Positions 45,165 to 57,422 of a stretch of DNA of 64,000 nucleotides are shown one piece after another; the stretch's first letter is position 1, and each line of letters begins with the position of its first letter. This DNA comes from Plutella xylostella (Eukaryota > Arthropoda > Insecta > Lepidoptera > Plutellidae), in NCBI RefSeq assembly GCF_932276165.1, contig NC_064005.1, positions 7,750,001 to 7,814,000 on the forward strand, written 5' to 3'. The translations under genes and the position numbers were made by a program. Under the pieces are notes generated by a model, which was given only the letters and a program-made list of their open reading frames with translations, was not told the origin of the DNA and did no database searches.

Positions 45165-45247
45165 TGAAGGCAGAATATAGATTTTTAAACAAATAAATTA
45201 AGGTTTTGACAGCTCTTAAATTATAATTTCTGCCTTCAGAATCGACA
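45165..45247. repeat. short hairpin
   Basis: cgattctgaaggcagaa and ttctgccttcagaatcg are exact inverted repeats. A small MITE is likely, but the target site is unclear. Confidence 0.6.
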
Positions 45248-45258
45248 TGATTGTGTTA

Positions 45259-45388
45259 AGCTGCGTACAGACCGGCCCAACGAACGCCCAACGATGGATA
45301 TTTATCATACATAATGCAGGCAGATTGCAGCAACGAAGGTCAACGAAACCCGTTCGTTGGCGTTCATTTGGCCGGTCTGTACGCAGCT
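45259..45388. mobile_element. PIF/Harbinger-style MITE (TTA duplication)
   Basis: agctgcgtacagaccggcc and its inverse end the 130-bp element between TTA duplications (45256-45258, 45389-45391). Confidence 0.85.
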
Positions 45389-45391
45389 TTA

Positions 45392-46445
45392 GTAAGGTTG
45401 TGCTATGTTAGTAACACTTTAAAATAAATCAATAATAATTTTGCCTATGATTGTACCGACACTTACTTGCTGTATGGAATCACTGAATAAGCTGGAATAG
45501 GGCACCTTTGAAAATCTGTGTCAATTTAGGCGGAACCGGAAATTGAATGTCTACTGCACACGGCCATGTCTGAAATTATCAGACAAAATATTTAAACCCA
45601 AAGACGGGTCAATTAAAACGACAAATTTGTCTCCTATTTTGTATTTCAATTTTTTTTTAACCAATAGTGATTCGCATGCCTACATTGGGCTTCAAAAATA
45701 TGTATAAATTATACTTTTAAATTCCCTTTTTTACTCGACACCCGAAAAAGGAGGGTAATGTTTTCTTCTAAACTAATGTAGTTGCAAAAGTGGTATTGTA
45801 GGGAGTGAACCAGTTCGTCATTCCGAAAAACTTTTGAAACTGTAAAACCCTACACGTGTAAAGTCATAAAAAACATTAATTACGAAAAACAATAAAAGAA
45901 CATAAGTATAAAATTTCCATGCTAAATCTCAAGTAAGCTTACATGAGTGGAACACTCGTGTAGACTCTACGGGTGTGTTTGTAGAGGACACAGTAAATTG
46001 ATGTTATATTCGATATCTGCCAAGGTCTAGAGAATGAGACTCTGTTTACTAAGAGTGATGAATACCTATTACACACTTGTATTGTCAAGATGTCTGTAAG
46101 GTGACCCTCCCCCTAATGCAGGTACTTACAGTACAATTTGAAAAACAGCGCTGTGCTGTGCCCTTTTGGTCATATGCATAGCTTATGCTGAGCCCTTTTG
46201 TCATATAACAACGATTACAAAATATTGTAAACACAAGTGTTTTCTTAGATTTTCTTTTTAAAATGTAGTTTTTTCTACTTTTTGTCTGTGTAAATGTATG
46301 ATAATAAATGATTTCTATTCTATTCTAACATAAATCACGTATAGTAAAATCACTATAGGATAGTAATTACTAGCTTCATAATATCTTTTTAACAACAGTA
46401 CCTGAGTAAATCGCATTCTATGTGCCTGCGTAGTAGCCACGTGGC
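45392..46445. other. non-coding DNA
   Basis: AT-rich. Nothing recognised beyond short simple repeats. Confidence 0.45.
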
Positions 46446-46450
46446 GGGTG

Positions 46451-46576
46451 CTGGGGGTTCACTCTATATAACGAAAAACTATAAGGTTCGGAGCGCTACT
46501 GCGCAAGCCACGACTCTATCTCGTTGTATTAAACGTGCCGATTGCACGACAGCTCTCATTTGTTAGTTTTTCGTCA
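46451..46576. mobile_element. GGGTCACTCTATA-family MITE
   Basis: gggttcactctatataacg at the left and cgtcagtatagagta at the right are inverted. The shared core gccacgactctatctcg is also in the copies at 33346, 47126 and 54011. Confidence 0.7.
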
Positions 46577-46585
46577 GTATAGAGT

Positions 46586-46958
46586 AATGTCCTCCTAGCC
46601 GAATTTCGACCACGGCGGCCAATCTCAATTGAGATCAGCCATCTACGCAGGAGTAGATTATAGTGCCCAAGTGTGTGCGCAGTACACAGGAGCACTCTCT
46701 GTTCCATCACTCTCATAACCCAATGGGACGGATTAACCGACACGACTGGAGAGAGCTAGGCGCAGGACCGACTGCTTTACATGCCCATCCGACAGCATGA
46801 ATCGTTTCACTGTTTCGGACATCAGGTGATCAGCCTTCTATGTCCTAACCAAACTTAGAACCACAATTTAGAAACACAAATTGATGGTCCCACCCGGGAA
46901 TCGAACCCGGGACCTCTGGGTCATGAAGCGAAGCTTCTACCACTAGACCACAGAGGCA
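46586..46958 (-). mobile_element. tRNA-headed SINE (GTCCTCCTAGCCG tail)
   Basis: On the minus strand a tRNA-like head (TGTGGTCTAGTGGTAG A-box, GGTTCGATTCCCGGG B-box) is followed by a body with ggctgatcacctgatg and ends at caattcgg-like ctaggaggacat. A fragment of its tail occurs at 34808-34860. Confidence 0.78.
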
Positions 46959-47125
46959 GTTACAGAGTTACAGAGGCAGAACAGTATAGAGTAACCCCCG
47001 TGTGGCCGGTGTCACCTCACGCGGGGTGTAATATTTTATTTAACACATATTGTACTGCGTCAGAATAGTAAGTAGCACTTATGTACGTGCATCTTCAGCG
47101 GTTCGCGAACAGGTTACACGTTAAA

Positions 47126-47263
47126 GGGGGGTCACTCTCTAAATCGACGAAAGAACGAACGAGAGCTGTCGTGCAAACGACACGTTTAATACAATGAGTC
47201 AGGGTCGTGGCTCGCGCATCCGCGTTCTGAAACTAAGTTTTTATTGATATGGAATGACCCCCC
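47126..47263. mobile_element. GGGTCACTCTATA-family MITE
   Basis: ggggggtcactctct and ggaatgacccccc are inverted. The inner gagagctgtcgtgcaaacg and gggtcgtggctcg are family marks. Confidence 0.72.
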
Positions 47264-47630
47264 AGTTTACGTTGAAAATCGCAGAGATGAGATTATACTC
47301 TCGATGACAGTTTTTATTTTACATAAGTAGGTACATTACATTGCCGCGCGTCGCTTAGACAGCGAGCGGTGAACCGTTTGCCTGCTGGGGAGCCTAAGCA
47401 CTTGCAAACATATTAAATTTAAGACCGAATACAAAAAAGGGTTACCAATAATTATTCTCAAATAGTTTTGTACTATAACTCCATAGCCAGAGATTACAGC
47501 TTTGAGTATTTATTATTGTGTATATTCAAAAATATAAATACGCTGCATGCAGATTACGTATACCATATAATGCTCCACGCATCGTATCATGCTAATAAAT
47601 TACAGCTGAAAAGGTAAAATGCCGCTATAA
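47264..47630. other. non-coding DNA
   Basis: Nothing recognised. Confidence 0.4.
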
Positions 47631-47667
47631 AGTTTATCAGCAACACTCAAATCAGTGCATCCGGCGA

Positions 47668-47812
47668 TGGGCCGTAACCAGAGTCCTGGCTGATCACTGA
47701 ACCACTTGCAATATCCGAAACTCAGTGTGATCACAAGTGGTTCACTTGAAATATCCGAAACGATCGTAACCAGAGTCCTGGCTGATCGCTGAAGCACTTG
47801 CAATATCCACGC
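47668..47812. repeat. two direct repeats of about 48 bp, 94 bp apart
   Basis: cgtaaccagagtcctggctg...cacttgcaatatcc occurs at 47672-47720 and 47766-47811 with few differences, and a third partial ttgaaatatccgaaacg lies between them. Minisatellite-like. Confidence 0.75.
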
Positions 47813-47819
47813 CACCACA

Positions 47820-48954
47820 TAAAGGAAATATTTAATGTTATTTATTTACTTTTATTCTAATACTGAGAAGGGTGTTATTTATTTATTTCACTACAAACAA
47901 AAGTGTATTAGATTAATTGTGTAGTTGTAGTTTAGAGCCACGTACAGGAACTTCGCCCCGCTCAGAATAGAATAGAATTGTGTAGTTTTTATAAACACCT
48001 GACAAAAATGTTCACAAGTATTTTTGATATGTAGGTATCTGTTTGGTAATTTATTATTAATTCACTTATTATTATTTGATTGCGCCTGTTAACTTAAGCA
48101 GTTTGCTTCCCTTTTTATGAAGAGCAAAAATTGTGCGTTTTCATCAATGACGGTTAGTTCCACAGTGTCAGTATTGAAAAGATATGATTGCAGAGAATAT
48201 GTTGCTCACCAAATGTCCTGCTGTAGTAAAACGTAGTAGATAATAATATGGGAAAGGTGGAATTTAGGAGTAAATTCTTCTTAAAATAGCGGTGATAAAT
48301 ACTAGAACTGGATTAGCGTTTGTCAAAGATACAGTTGATTCGCCAGGTGAGCCTCTTTTCTTGTCCTATAGCAGCCCTATAACAGATTAAAGCATGATCA
48401 GTCAGAAAGCTATTAACCATGATCAGTACGGAAGCTATAAAACCTAGTGGCAGCCATTTTAACGAGGTGTAAATCCGAATAGAGTGAACTGTGCTACGAA
48501 CCAACTTTATTAACAAGGTAACAGATAAAACACATAACAACTCATATTGCTTATAAACAGCCAGCTAAGTAAGCCTATACTTACTTACGTTTTAGGGTAG
48601 GCATGCCTTGCGGTACAAATTTTTCGATGATTTCTTACATAATATTACGGGAGTAGCCTAATTATCAGTTTACCTAATTCACTCAATATTTCTATCAAAA
48701 GTAAGTCTAGATAACGTTAACGTTTTACATTTATTCCGGATTGTGTCGAGTTGAAAAATAGCTTCTAGTATTTTAATATTATGTTTATACTGTAAAATAT
48801 GTACCTATACAACATATTTAATTTCGCGAATCCATAATGATACAAACAAACAAACAAACACTCACACCTTGTACTAATAATAAGGATATAAAACATACCC
48901 CTCAAACTCAACAGAGGGAGAACAACACACTACAAAAATAATAATAATAATAAT
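47820..48954. other. AT-rich non-coding DNA
   Basis: No gene or mobile element border was recognised. A gaatagaatag motif near 47965 resembles the tail of the 44701 SINE. Confidence 0.45.
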
Positions 48955-48959
48955 TCTTT

Positions 48960-49207
48960 ATTGCAGGTGTATACCCTAATGTAATCCCTTGCGGGGTAGG
49001 CAGAGGTGCATTGCAGCACCCACTTTTCGCCAGTGTTATGTTAGTTTCAATGTAATAGGGGGCGGGCCTATTGCCATTTTACGGGCACATCCAAGACCCG
49101 AGAACAAATATCTGTGTTTAAACAAATATCTGCCCCAGCCGGGAATCGAACCCGGGACCTTCGGCTCAGTGGTCAAGGGTCACTAACCACTACGCCATTG
49201 GGTCGTC
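48960..49207 (-). mobile_element. full-length tRNA-headed SINE (TTTCGCC-tail type)
   Basis: Same organisation as 32611-32882. On the plus strand it opens after an (ATA)n run with the ctaatgtaatcccttgcgggg tail and closes with the tRNA-like head at the right. Confidence 0.85.
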
Positions 49208-49509
49208 CATAATGATATTTGCTACAAAAAATGCAATCACTTCACAATAGCGAAGCAAAGGGTGAGCTCGACCTACTTAACCAGTTAGTGTAAAGACGCG
49301 AACAAATCTATTTAGTAATTCACCAGGCCACTTGGCTTGGCATTTAACCGAGCCACTCAGCCTGTGACTAAAGCATAAATAATGCAAAGCGCCCCTAGCG
49401 GTTATCCGCTAGAACTATTAGTTACAAATGCCTCACGTGGAAGAATGTGAGACCGTGTAAAGCCAGATGGGGTAATTATGTTGGTATGGAAATTTAGGTT
49501 TGACAACTC

Positions 49510-49625
49510 AATTATGGGCAAGCATAGCGTTGGACGCCCTCTAAACAAGTAGCCGATGGTGTCTGGATGATGAAGGCCGAGGACGGTGTTGTGGCACTCC
49601 CAGGGCATCCGAATAGTACCAACTT
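49510..49625 (+). pseudogene. decayed RTE LINE 3' end
   Basis: cgttggacgccctc and gatgaaggccgaggac align with the RTE C-terminal fragment at 24865-24960, with frameshifts. Non-functional. Confidence 0.6.
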
Positions 49626-49739
49626 AAAATGTAAATATTTTGTCCATTTAATTTTAAATGAAATGCTTAAAAAAATGGGTTCATTGGGGGTTGGAATTTT
49701 CTAAGTGGAACTTTTTCATTACTCTTGAGTGTATATCGG

Positions 49740-52640
49740 GAAATGGACCTGCCTACCTGAAAGCTTAGCCACTTGAAGTTGAACCCACGTGTTCACTACA
49801 CACGAGCAAATACGACGAGTTGCGCAGAGGATATTGTTTTAAAATCAGGCCAGCATGGAACTTCCCAACAATTTCCCTGCGTCCTTGCAAATATATGTAC
49901 AAGGTATACACTTACACCATCCACCAGACATAGACAAAACAATCATAAAACCTCTTTTCCCATCGGGTTCAAAAATACAGATGAAATTTACAAAACTAAC
50001 TACGGAGTGCAATAAATACACTCGCCCGAGCACAATAAACTCCTAGTAGAATTGTGCGATTATTTTTGAAAGAAAAAAAACTTCAGAAACTCTGTAAGCA
50101 CTTACACTAAGTAGAAAAATAACTTCCTACAGTAGTTTTCAGGATTTTCCATGTCCTCAGCTAGTTATTTATTGGCACATTAGTTGAAGACAAACTTCTA
50201 AGTATTTTAAGTTGCAGTTAAGAGTACACGGGGGTTTATATCGACGGGCGGTGGACCGGGAGCCTGATGCCAAACAGACAGATGTTATACATAGGTTCCA
50301 TTCGTATAAATAGGTAGGTAGTAAATAAATCGATAGATAGGCATCATATTATTATACCTACTCTGTATTATTTTGTTGGAGCTGCCTCCGCCGCGTAATT
50401 ACAAAGTTAATATAATTATGTATATTAACATTAACTAAGAATTTGAAAATGAAAATGTTTTAAAAAATAAATACCTAATTATTAACAGTTAAAAAATATA
50501 ACTATAATTTAACAATAAGTTTATTTCACATTTCCTAGAGGCAATTTTTAAAATAGTTTATCCAAATTATGAGCTAAGTCTCCCCCTTCCAGCCCACTAT
50601 ACTACTTTTCCCACAGCCGAGATCCAGCTGTTGATCCATTTTTGTGATTACATTACAAAAATTAAATACAGATTTATTGTCATTAATTAAAGGTTATAAA
50701 TCAATTAAATACGGTCTTTAATATAAGTTAAGATTCACTTCCGTTTTCAGGACTTTATAGTTTTACTGTACCTCGCTCGGCTCCCGGGCCACTCCCGCTC
50801 GTCCCTCACCGACACGTCGCACAAGAAACAATTATCTTCACTTCATTGGAGCTCTTCCGTCGCATCTGCCGGGGAATTTATTAGGTACCAGCCGCGGGGG
50901 CCGGACGGGAATCGATTTTAAAATGTTTTGTAAGTGGAACGAGAGGGTACGACGGGAACCGGTTTTAGGAAGCACATGTGTTGTTGATAATTGAGTTAGT
51001 AGAATCGCAAGCTATTGGGAATGTTAGTGTGTACGCACATAGGTATTTTGTGGACATACTCTGAGAGCCATCACACGGCGTTTTTTATATATTTTAAGGT
51101 AAAAGTGAAAACTTGTAATCGGCTTTCTATCACTATTTCAAAATTCTTGTGTAAAACAAATTAGCTATAAGTTTTCCCATTATGAAATTTTAAAAAAAGT
51201 TGTCGGTCTCTACCTCTTAAGTATAATATTGTTTTGTATAGCCTTGAAATGAAATTGAAAATCTGCGAGGGTTTAAAACACTGGCACTGCCAAGTATAAT
51301 ATCTAAATGATTTGCCAATAGCTAACGCCGCTGCAGTGCCAATGGTGATCAATAAAATATTAGCCAATGGGTGAGCCTTAAAAGCAAGCCCCTAATTAGA
51401 GCTTTGACTTACATTAAGTGCTAAGCTAAGTGCCTTCAGAGAGATCGAGAGTGGTGTTGCCATACTGACAAACTTTACAGAAAATAAGGTAAGATTTGTG
51501 AATAAGTTACTTACACCCAAACAGATTACTGTGCAATAAATAATTCCATGGGTATTTTTTATTAGTGATTGCCATCATCACCAATTAATTAAAAAATCAT
51601 GTTTCGGAAAAAGGCCACGATCAGCAGATTGTAAAAATTGGGCTGAACATTTTGGTTTTCAGCAATTAAGAATGTAGGATTTCGAGAAACCAACCAGTTA
51701 GGTAAACGCTGCTCAGCTGAATCTCACTCATTATCTCTCAGATAAAGTCGCGTCACTAGCTTTACTATCTCATTAAATAATTCAATAACCAGACTGCTGC
51801 GATTTTCCCCAACACGCTAGCAACACCAGCCTAAGTAAAGCGAGCGGCGGAATCAGCAAATTGTGGATTCAATACTCGACGGCCATTGGTGGGTCCGGCT
51901 GCGCAGAGATATGCAATGGAGACTTCATTAATATGTAGCTGTATAGTGCTAGCTTATAGCGGTGTGCCGCTCTTAGATACCTGGGCTTAGTGGCATTGAA
52001 AACTGTTGATAGCTCCCACACCAGTTGGTCTAATCTGCTCCTTAAAACAGTCGCAAACATATCGCAAACTGTTTTTTTACATTGACCCCAAACATACGCG
52101 ACGTTTTACGGTCTGTTAATAAACGTTTAAGTATATATATAATTTAATGCATTCAGTTTCAGTATTCATTTATACAGATTTATGGTTCCATGATGGTCGC
52201 ACAACTATGTTTCTTATATGTTGTATGAGAATCTAAGCTCAGATTGTGTAAGTTTTTACGGACATAATATACATATTAAGATCAGATATTTAATTATCAA
52301 CTGAGTATTGATTGGCTGTTTTCAACGATGACAGGATAGAAGAAAGAGTTAACTGAGTAGATAATGAATACATTCGTAATAAAAGATTTGCTTACAAAAC
52401 TCTACTTCAAAAGGGTATATACGGTCGGATATTAGTATTTATAATTGTACATACACAATTATATTATGTGCTGTTAACTGAAGTAAACTACACAAACCTT
52501 GCCTCAAGTCGCGCATTTGCAATGACCTTGTTAGGGCAACTTTGACAAAGCGCGCCCACTGTGTGGCCCACACAACATAATAATATACTACATGCCTCAG
52601 AGCAGTGCCAGCTATGTGGAATATGCTATACTAAGTTACT
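49740..52640. other. long non-coding stretch with a GC-richer island
   Basis: Mostly AT-rich. At 50770-50960 the composition changes (ctcccgggccactcccgctcg, gccgcgggggccggacggg), possibly a regulatory or conserved island. No exon supported. Confidence 0.4.
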
Positions 52641-52642
52641 AC

Positions 52643-52794
52643 ATCCGCGAGCAATGAAAAAGTTACAGTGACATAGCAATAAATTACTCCTAAACGACGC
52701 TGTCTGCAATTTTGAAGTACATTTAACAGTGTGTAAATGGGGCTATTTGGTGTCGGGATTTTGTGGCTGGAACTTTTTCATTGATCTCAATTGT
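52643..52794. mobile_element. MITE of the ACACTCACGAG family
   Basis: cgcgagcaatgaaaaagtt and ggaactttttcattg are inverted. It shares the end structure of 28991-29110 with a longer, different middle. Confidence 0.6.
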
Positions 52795-52799
52795 ATTAT

Positions 52800-54005
52800 A
52801 GATAATGTCCTTTAATTAAATGTTAATAGCTCTATCTAGCGTATACAGATAGATACTTTCAATCCACAATTTTTACCTGTAAATGCACAAAGAATCATAT
52901 GAGCATCTTAAAAAGGTTGTTGAAATCTAAAGTTAATGACACAAAGCCGCACAAATTGTTGCCTCTGAGATGCAGTTGATAATTTGGTAAATTACATAGG
53001 TACATACACAGTCGCCACGGGTTACATTCTTTGACGGCAAAGCTAGGAGGTGAATTAAGGAACCACTGCACCTGTTTTCAGCTACATTTTGATAATCGTA
53101 AGCCGACGACAAAGATTAATAATGCATGTCTGTGCAGACATGACACTGATTTGGACCGTGGCACCGAATAAACATGTAAGTATACAGATACAATTACGTC
53201 TTGTGGCGTATGTGTATATTTGGTTTTATTGATGATCATGTTTTGAGAGGCATTGAATAAAAAATACCTACGTTGACCAAGAAAAAACGCCCTACCTGTA
53301 AGAACTAGGTCTACTAACGATCACCCTACCTCTAGGTAAATTACCAAGTTTCACGATTTTCATCAACTCTAGCCTCAATAATCTATAGTATTCTATTCTA
53401 TGGTATCACGTACATACTCTTTGCTCCCGAGCTCTCGGGTACATTATGTCTTTAACGACCAGCCGCCATTTCGGATAAGTAGCGACATTCACTATTCAGC
53501 AAATAAAGGAGCTTTACTGAATTAGACCGCCTAATGGAAAAACAAGAGGTCGGACTTAAACTTTGTAGTTTTTATGTTGGGAGGTGGCGTGGAGGCTTCG
53601 GCGGGTGGAGAATACATGTTGTGACCGCCTCGTGCGTTGGTTAGTAACAGTTACACTTGTGTAGAAGGTCCTGGGTTCGAACCCTTTTTATTTAAACACA
53701 TATCATTATGTTATTTGCTTTTAGGCTTTGATTGATCATTTATATATACAATGCACTATTAGAGTTATTTGTTGTTATTAAATTATATTTCATTGAATTT
53801 ATAAAAAAAAAAACTTTTGTTGGATCAGAGTATGTAATGTTAACTTGCGAAATTCATCAATTTCTACGTTTATTTCTACATACACATATTTTGGTGTCTG
53901 TTTTAGTATAATTGAAACAGTTATATACCTTCACAATCATTTAATCTTAGTATGTACATTCATTGGTGTCAATATTGTACAATTTTACAGTTGTATCTAT
54001 GGGCA
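52800..54005. other. non-coding DNA with a degenerate tRNA-like sequence
   Basis: Around 53625-53690, gaccgcctcgtgcgttggttag and gggttcgaaccc recall a SINE head but the cloverleaf is broken. Otherwise nothing recognised. Confidence 0.45.
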
Positions 54006-54010
54006 AATGG

Positions 54011-54132
54011 AGGGTTACTCTATACTGACGAAAAACGAACAGCAATCGACACGTTTAATATAACGAGATAGAGTCGTGGCTCGCGCAGCAGAGCTCCGAA
54101 ATTTATATTTTTGTTATATGGAGTGACCCCCC
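54011..54132. mobile_element. GGGTCACTCTATA-family MITE
   Basis: gggttactctatactgacg and atatggagtgaccccc form the ends. The core aacgagatagagtcgtggctcg is shared with three other copies. Confidence 0.72.
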
Positions 54133-54341
54133 TGACACTGTTTCTGTTCCGTGAAGCAAACGCCTTGAGTCAGCCCTCACTTTGGAAATTGCTGCAACCG
54201 TAGTTTCATCAATTCGAAAGCCCAACCTTCTCGAGAACAATTTTGATAGTGTTGCCTTATCCACCTCGCTTTGCGCGTTGAAATCAATTGAGTAAGAATT
54301 TTTATAGTAAAAAAAATAACCAAAATTTAATAATTACTTAA

Positions 54342-54939
54342 CCCTTTACTTCATACGAAGCCATAAATGGCTCTTGGAATTTAATATTTTATTCTACCCC
54401 AACCAAAAAAAATATTTAAAAAATGATATCGCTATACTTTTAGTCACTTCTTTGTTTATATAAACATATTTTTTTTTGTCCATGGTATGTGTCATCTGCG
54501 AATATAATCGCAACTTATCCCAGGTGCAATGATTGCTTTCTGTGAATGTGATTTTTCTGAAACTTTGAAATTCTGCAAAAAATATAAAAAGTACGTTGTT
54601 GGTAGTAAAAAAAAAATTTCCTTTTGTGCATACCTTATATTTTCTGGAACTTGTCAATTAATTAATTATTATTAGTTTTATATATCTTATTTTCTCAATT
54701 ATCTAAGAAAGCCATTTCTGGCTTCCAATGCGTTGAGGCTATAATATTTATGCCAGAAATGGCTTCCTATGCACTCGTACATACTAACTATATGTTTAAC
54801 CTATCTTTTCAGAACAAATACTTCGCTTATTTATACCTAAAAAATACAATACCTGATGTTGACTCCTTACGTAATTTCACTAATGACTTATTTTACAAAT
54901 TTTAAAATTTTCTAATTAACTAAATTTACTTGTATTATT

Positions 54940-55007
<68 letters not shown>

Positions 55008-55602
55008 CTGATTTAATAATAATTTGTCACTGATAAATTGCTGATCCGAAAAAAGAGCTGTAATAAAGCAATTCAGGAATCGTGATAGTATTTATTGCCT
55101 CATGCAGTAGTCCAGCTACCATATCCCAGGATAGATGGCAAGGGAGACTCTTCAATGTTATCAAATGCTAGCAGAACAGACAATCTTACAGGTAGACACG
55201 AATCTCCTGGACCATCCCAAAAAAAACGTTAAACTGTACCTGTAGAGATGAGGACCTGCTTTAGCTGTGTTTGAATTTGATAGAAACAAACAGAATTAAC
55301 CATTTTTCAATCCAATTATGAAAAGTTTATAGTTTTGGTATGTGTAATCAGAAAATTATTTATATGAAATATTTTCACAAAAACTGATATCTGTCTATGT
55401 AGTGCATGGGAAGCCATAAATGGCATAGATATACCAAGTACCAGTGCATACGAAGCCATTTCTGGCTCCTAATTTTTTTTTCTAAAATAAAGTAGGTAAA
55501 TTTTTTTTTTACTTTAAAATGTTGTTATTATCCCTTATTAAACGATATTCAAGTAAAAAATATTTTTTATCTCAATCCCTTCATAATTCATGCAGTAGAG
55601 GG
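54342..55602. mobile_element. piggyBac-like non-autonomous element (TTAA flanks)
   Basis: It starts CCCTTTACTTCAT and ends ATGCAGTAGAGGG between TTAA (54338-54341) and TTAA (55603-55606), the piggyBac target. No transposase. It carries five copies of a palindromic motif (gaagccataaatggc / agccatttctggct) and a long AT microsatellite. Confidence 0.72.
54943..55004. repeat. (AT)n microsatellite
   Basis: Thirty-one uninterrupted AT units inside the TTAA-flanked element. Confidence 0.98.
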
Positions 55603-55606
55603 TTAA

Positions 55607-56097
55607 TAATTTAAAAGTATGTAAGTTACAAGAAACACATTGAAGACGGCCACAGTATTGGGAATCAGTTCTACCTAAACACTCCCACATGCAATGAATA
55701 TTGAAATAACTGAGTCAATGAGTCTTACAGCGCATTAACAACCTCTCTGTAAGCACACTAGCTGCACAGGACTCCACAAAGCATCGTGAAATGAAAACGC
55801 GTCAACAAAAAAGGACCCTTAAATCACATGACCCCCTCCACTGCCAAGGGGTATGGCAGAAATTAACGAAAAACCAAATAAGGCTGTCGACAGGAAATGA
55901 AAAACAGCGAGGCGCGCTCACTCCGCTTTGATCCCTGATTAGATTTAAATTGAGTGCTTATACGTTAAAACGTCTAAACATAATTATATTCTTTAGCGTT
56001 TTGCTCCCAGCCTAAGCTGTTTGCTCCGGGCCATGTGAGGCTGCGGCAACTGTGATGTGGAAGTGGATTCTTAGATTAGCAATCTATAAACCAGATG
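55607..56097. other. unique non-coding DNA, mixed composition
   Basis: Less AT-biased than its neighbours and free of recognised repeats. It may be a conserved non-coding island, but nothing in the sequence proves it. Confidence 0.35.
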
Positions 56098-56345
56098 GAA
56101 TATCAGTGCAAAAGAAACGTCTCGACAAATCTAAGAATACCCTTCTTCTACACTCTTATTTTGAATTAGTTCTGTTAGGAGATTAGTGACCTTATTATGT
56201 GGTAAATTGGTTATCATTAGGTTGAACATACAATAATTTATAGCAAAAGAAATGCGGACAGTTTTTTGCTTTGACTTTGTAAGGTTCCCTGTTTTGTTCG
56301 TATATTATTAACCAAAGAGTGTATTTGTCAATGCTGTAAGTAATC
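56098..56345. repeat. interspersed repeat family, copy 3
   Basis: Same ordered blocks as 30080-30330, from gcaaaagaaacgtctcgac to gttcgtatattattaacc. Confidence 0.7.
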
Positions 56346-57177
56346 AAAGTATCCCTGAATTCCTGGAAAATTACTAGGCGTCTCAACCAGGCAACCGCTG
56401 AAAGATATTATTTTGAACTCATTTAAAGGCTTCTGGACTATTTATACTATTTAGACAATTACCTAAACTATACCACACCATATTATTGATATTTTCACCT
56501 GCCTGTACCTGTGGTCTAGACTGGATCAGATTCTAGACTTCAGGAATGCACCGGCAGCAGAAGACAAACTAGTGCGCACTAACTAACCGCTTTGTGCGCG
56601 GAAAGCGAACGCAAAATGAAATGTAGCACAAAATGTGAGTGTTACAATTCGCCTCCAAATGAGCCAATTAAAAACACAATGGCGCTTGTTGAGGCGCTAA
56701 CTAATTTCAGCTGCAGCGCTAGATTCACTCATAATTTCGACTGCACGTGTGTTTGATTCGTAGTGGTAATTTTATGTTTAAACCGATCATAGGTTGGCTG
56801 GAAGAAATTGCTTTTGGCTGTAAGTTCGCGTTTGTACATTAACTTTTGTTCACGTAGTTATTTTTGTATATTTTATGTGTGCAAAGCTTATAAATAAATA
56901 GATAGCTATAGTCATAAGCTCAGTGCACCTTTTTAAATTTGACGATTTTTTTAAATCACTGTCTCTGTGTATTTGTTGTGTTTCTGTACATATTATTTAT
57001 TTGCAGTTCATTGTGATTGTGACCCACATTACAGTAAAGTTTTAATAATGTCCCGAAAATTTCAAAATTGCTAGAGCGGAAAGATAAATTTCCACGAAAT
57101 TTGGGACACACAAATCGAACTGCTACGGGCTACGGCGTAGCGCGCTACGGCGTAGCAAAACGCATTTTATAAATAAA
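56346..57177. other. unique non-coding DNA
   Basis: It includes a mixed-composition block at 56590-56760 (gagccaattaaaaacacaatgg) of unknown role and a small ctacggcgtagcgcgctacggcgtagc palindrome at 57129-57156. Confidence 0.4.
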
Positions 57178-57422
57178 TGTGGGGACATCTCACACACGGC
57201 CATCCGACCCCAAGCTAGGCAGCAGAACCTGTGTTATGGATGTCGGACAGCTGATACATCTACACAAATATATAGATAGATACATACTAAATATAAATAT
57301 CAACACCCAAGACCCGAGTACAAATATCTGTCTGTAGACAAATATCTGCCCCAGCCGGGAATCGAACCCGGGACCTTCGGCATAGTAGTCAGGGCCACTA
57401 ACCACTACGCCATTCAGCCGCC
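57178..57422 (-). mobile_element. full-length tRNA-headed SINE (TGTGGGGACATC-tail type)
   Basis: On the minus strand the tRNA-like head (B-box GGTTCGATTCC) leads into gggtcttgggtgttgatattt and the gtgtgtgagatgtccccaca tail. Same family as 25243-25505 in opposite orientation. Confidence 0.85.

Noticed and set aside
46880..46958. Functional tRNA gene on the minus strand
   Set aside because: Continues directly into a SINE body and tail, so it is a SINE head.
53625..53690. tRNA-like sequence
   Set aside because: B-box-like motif only; the cloverleaf cannot be completed.
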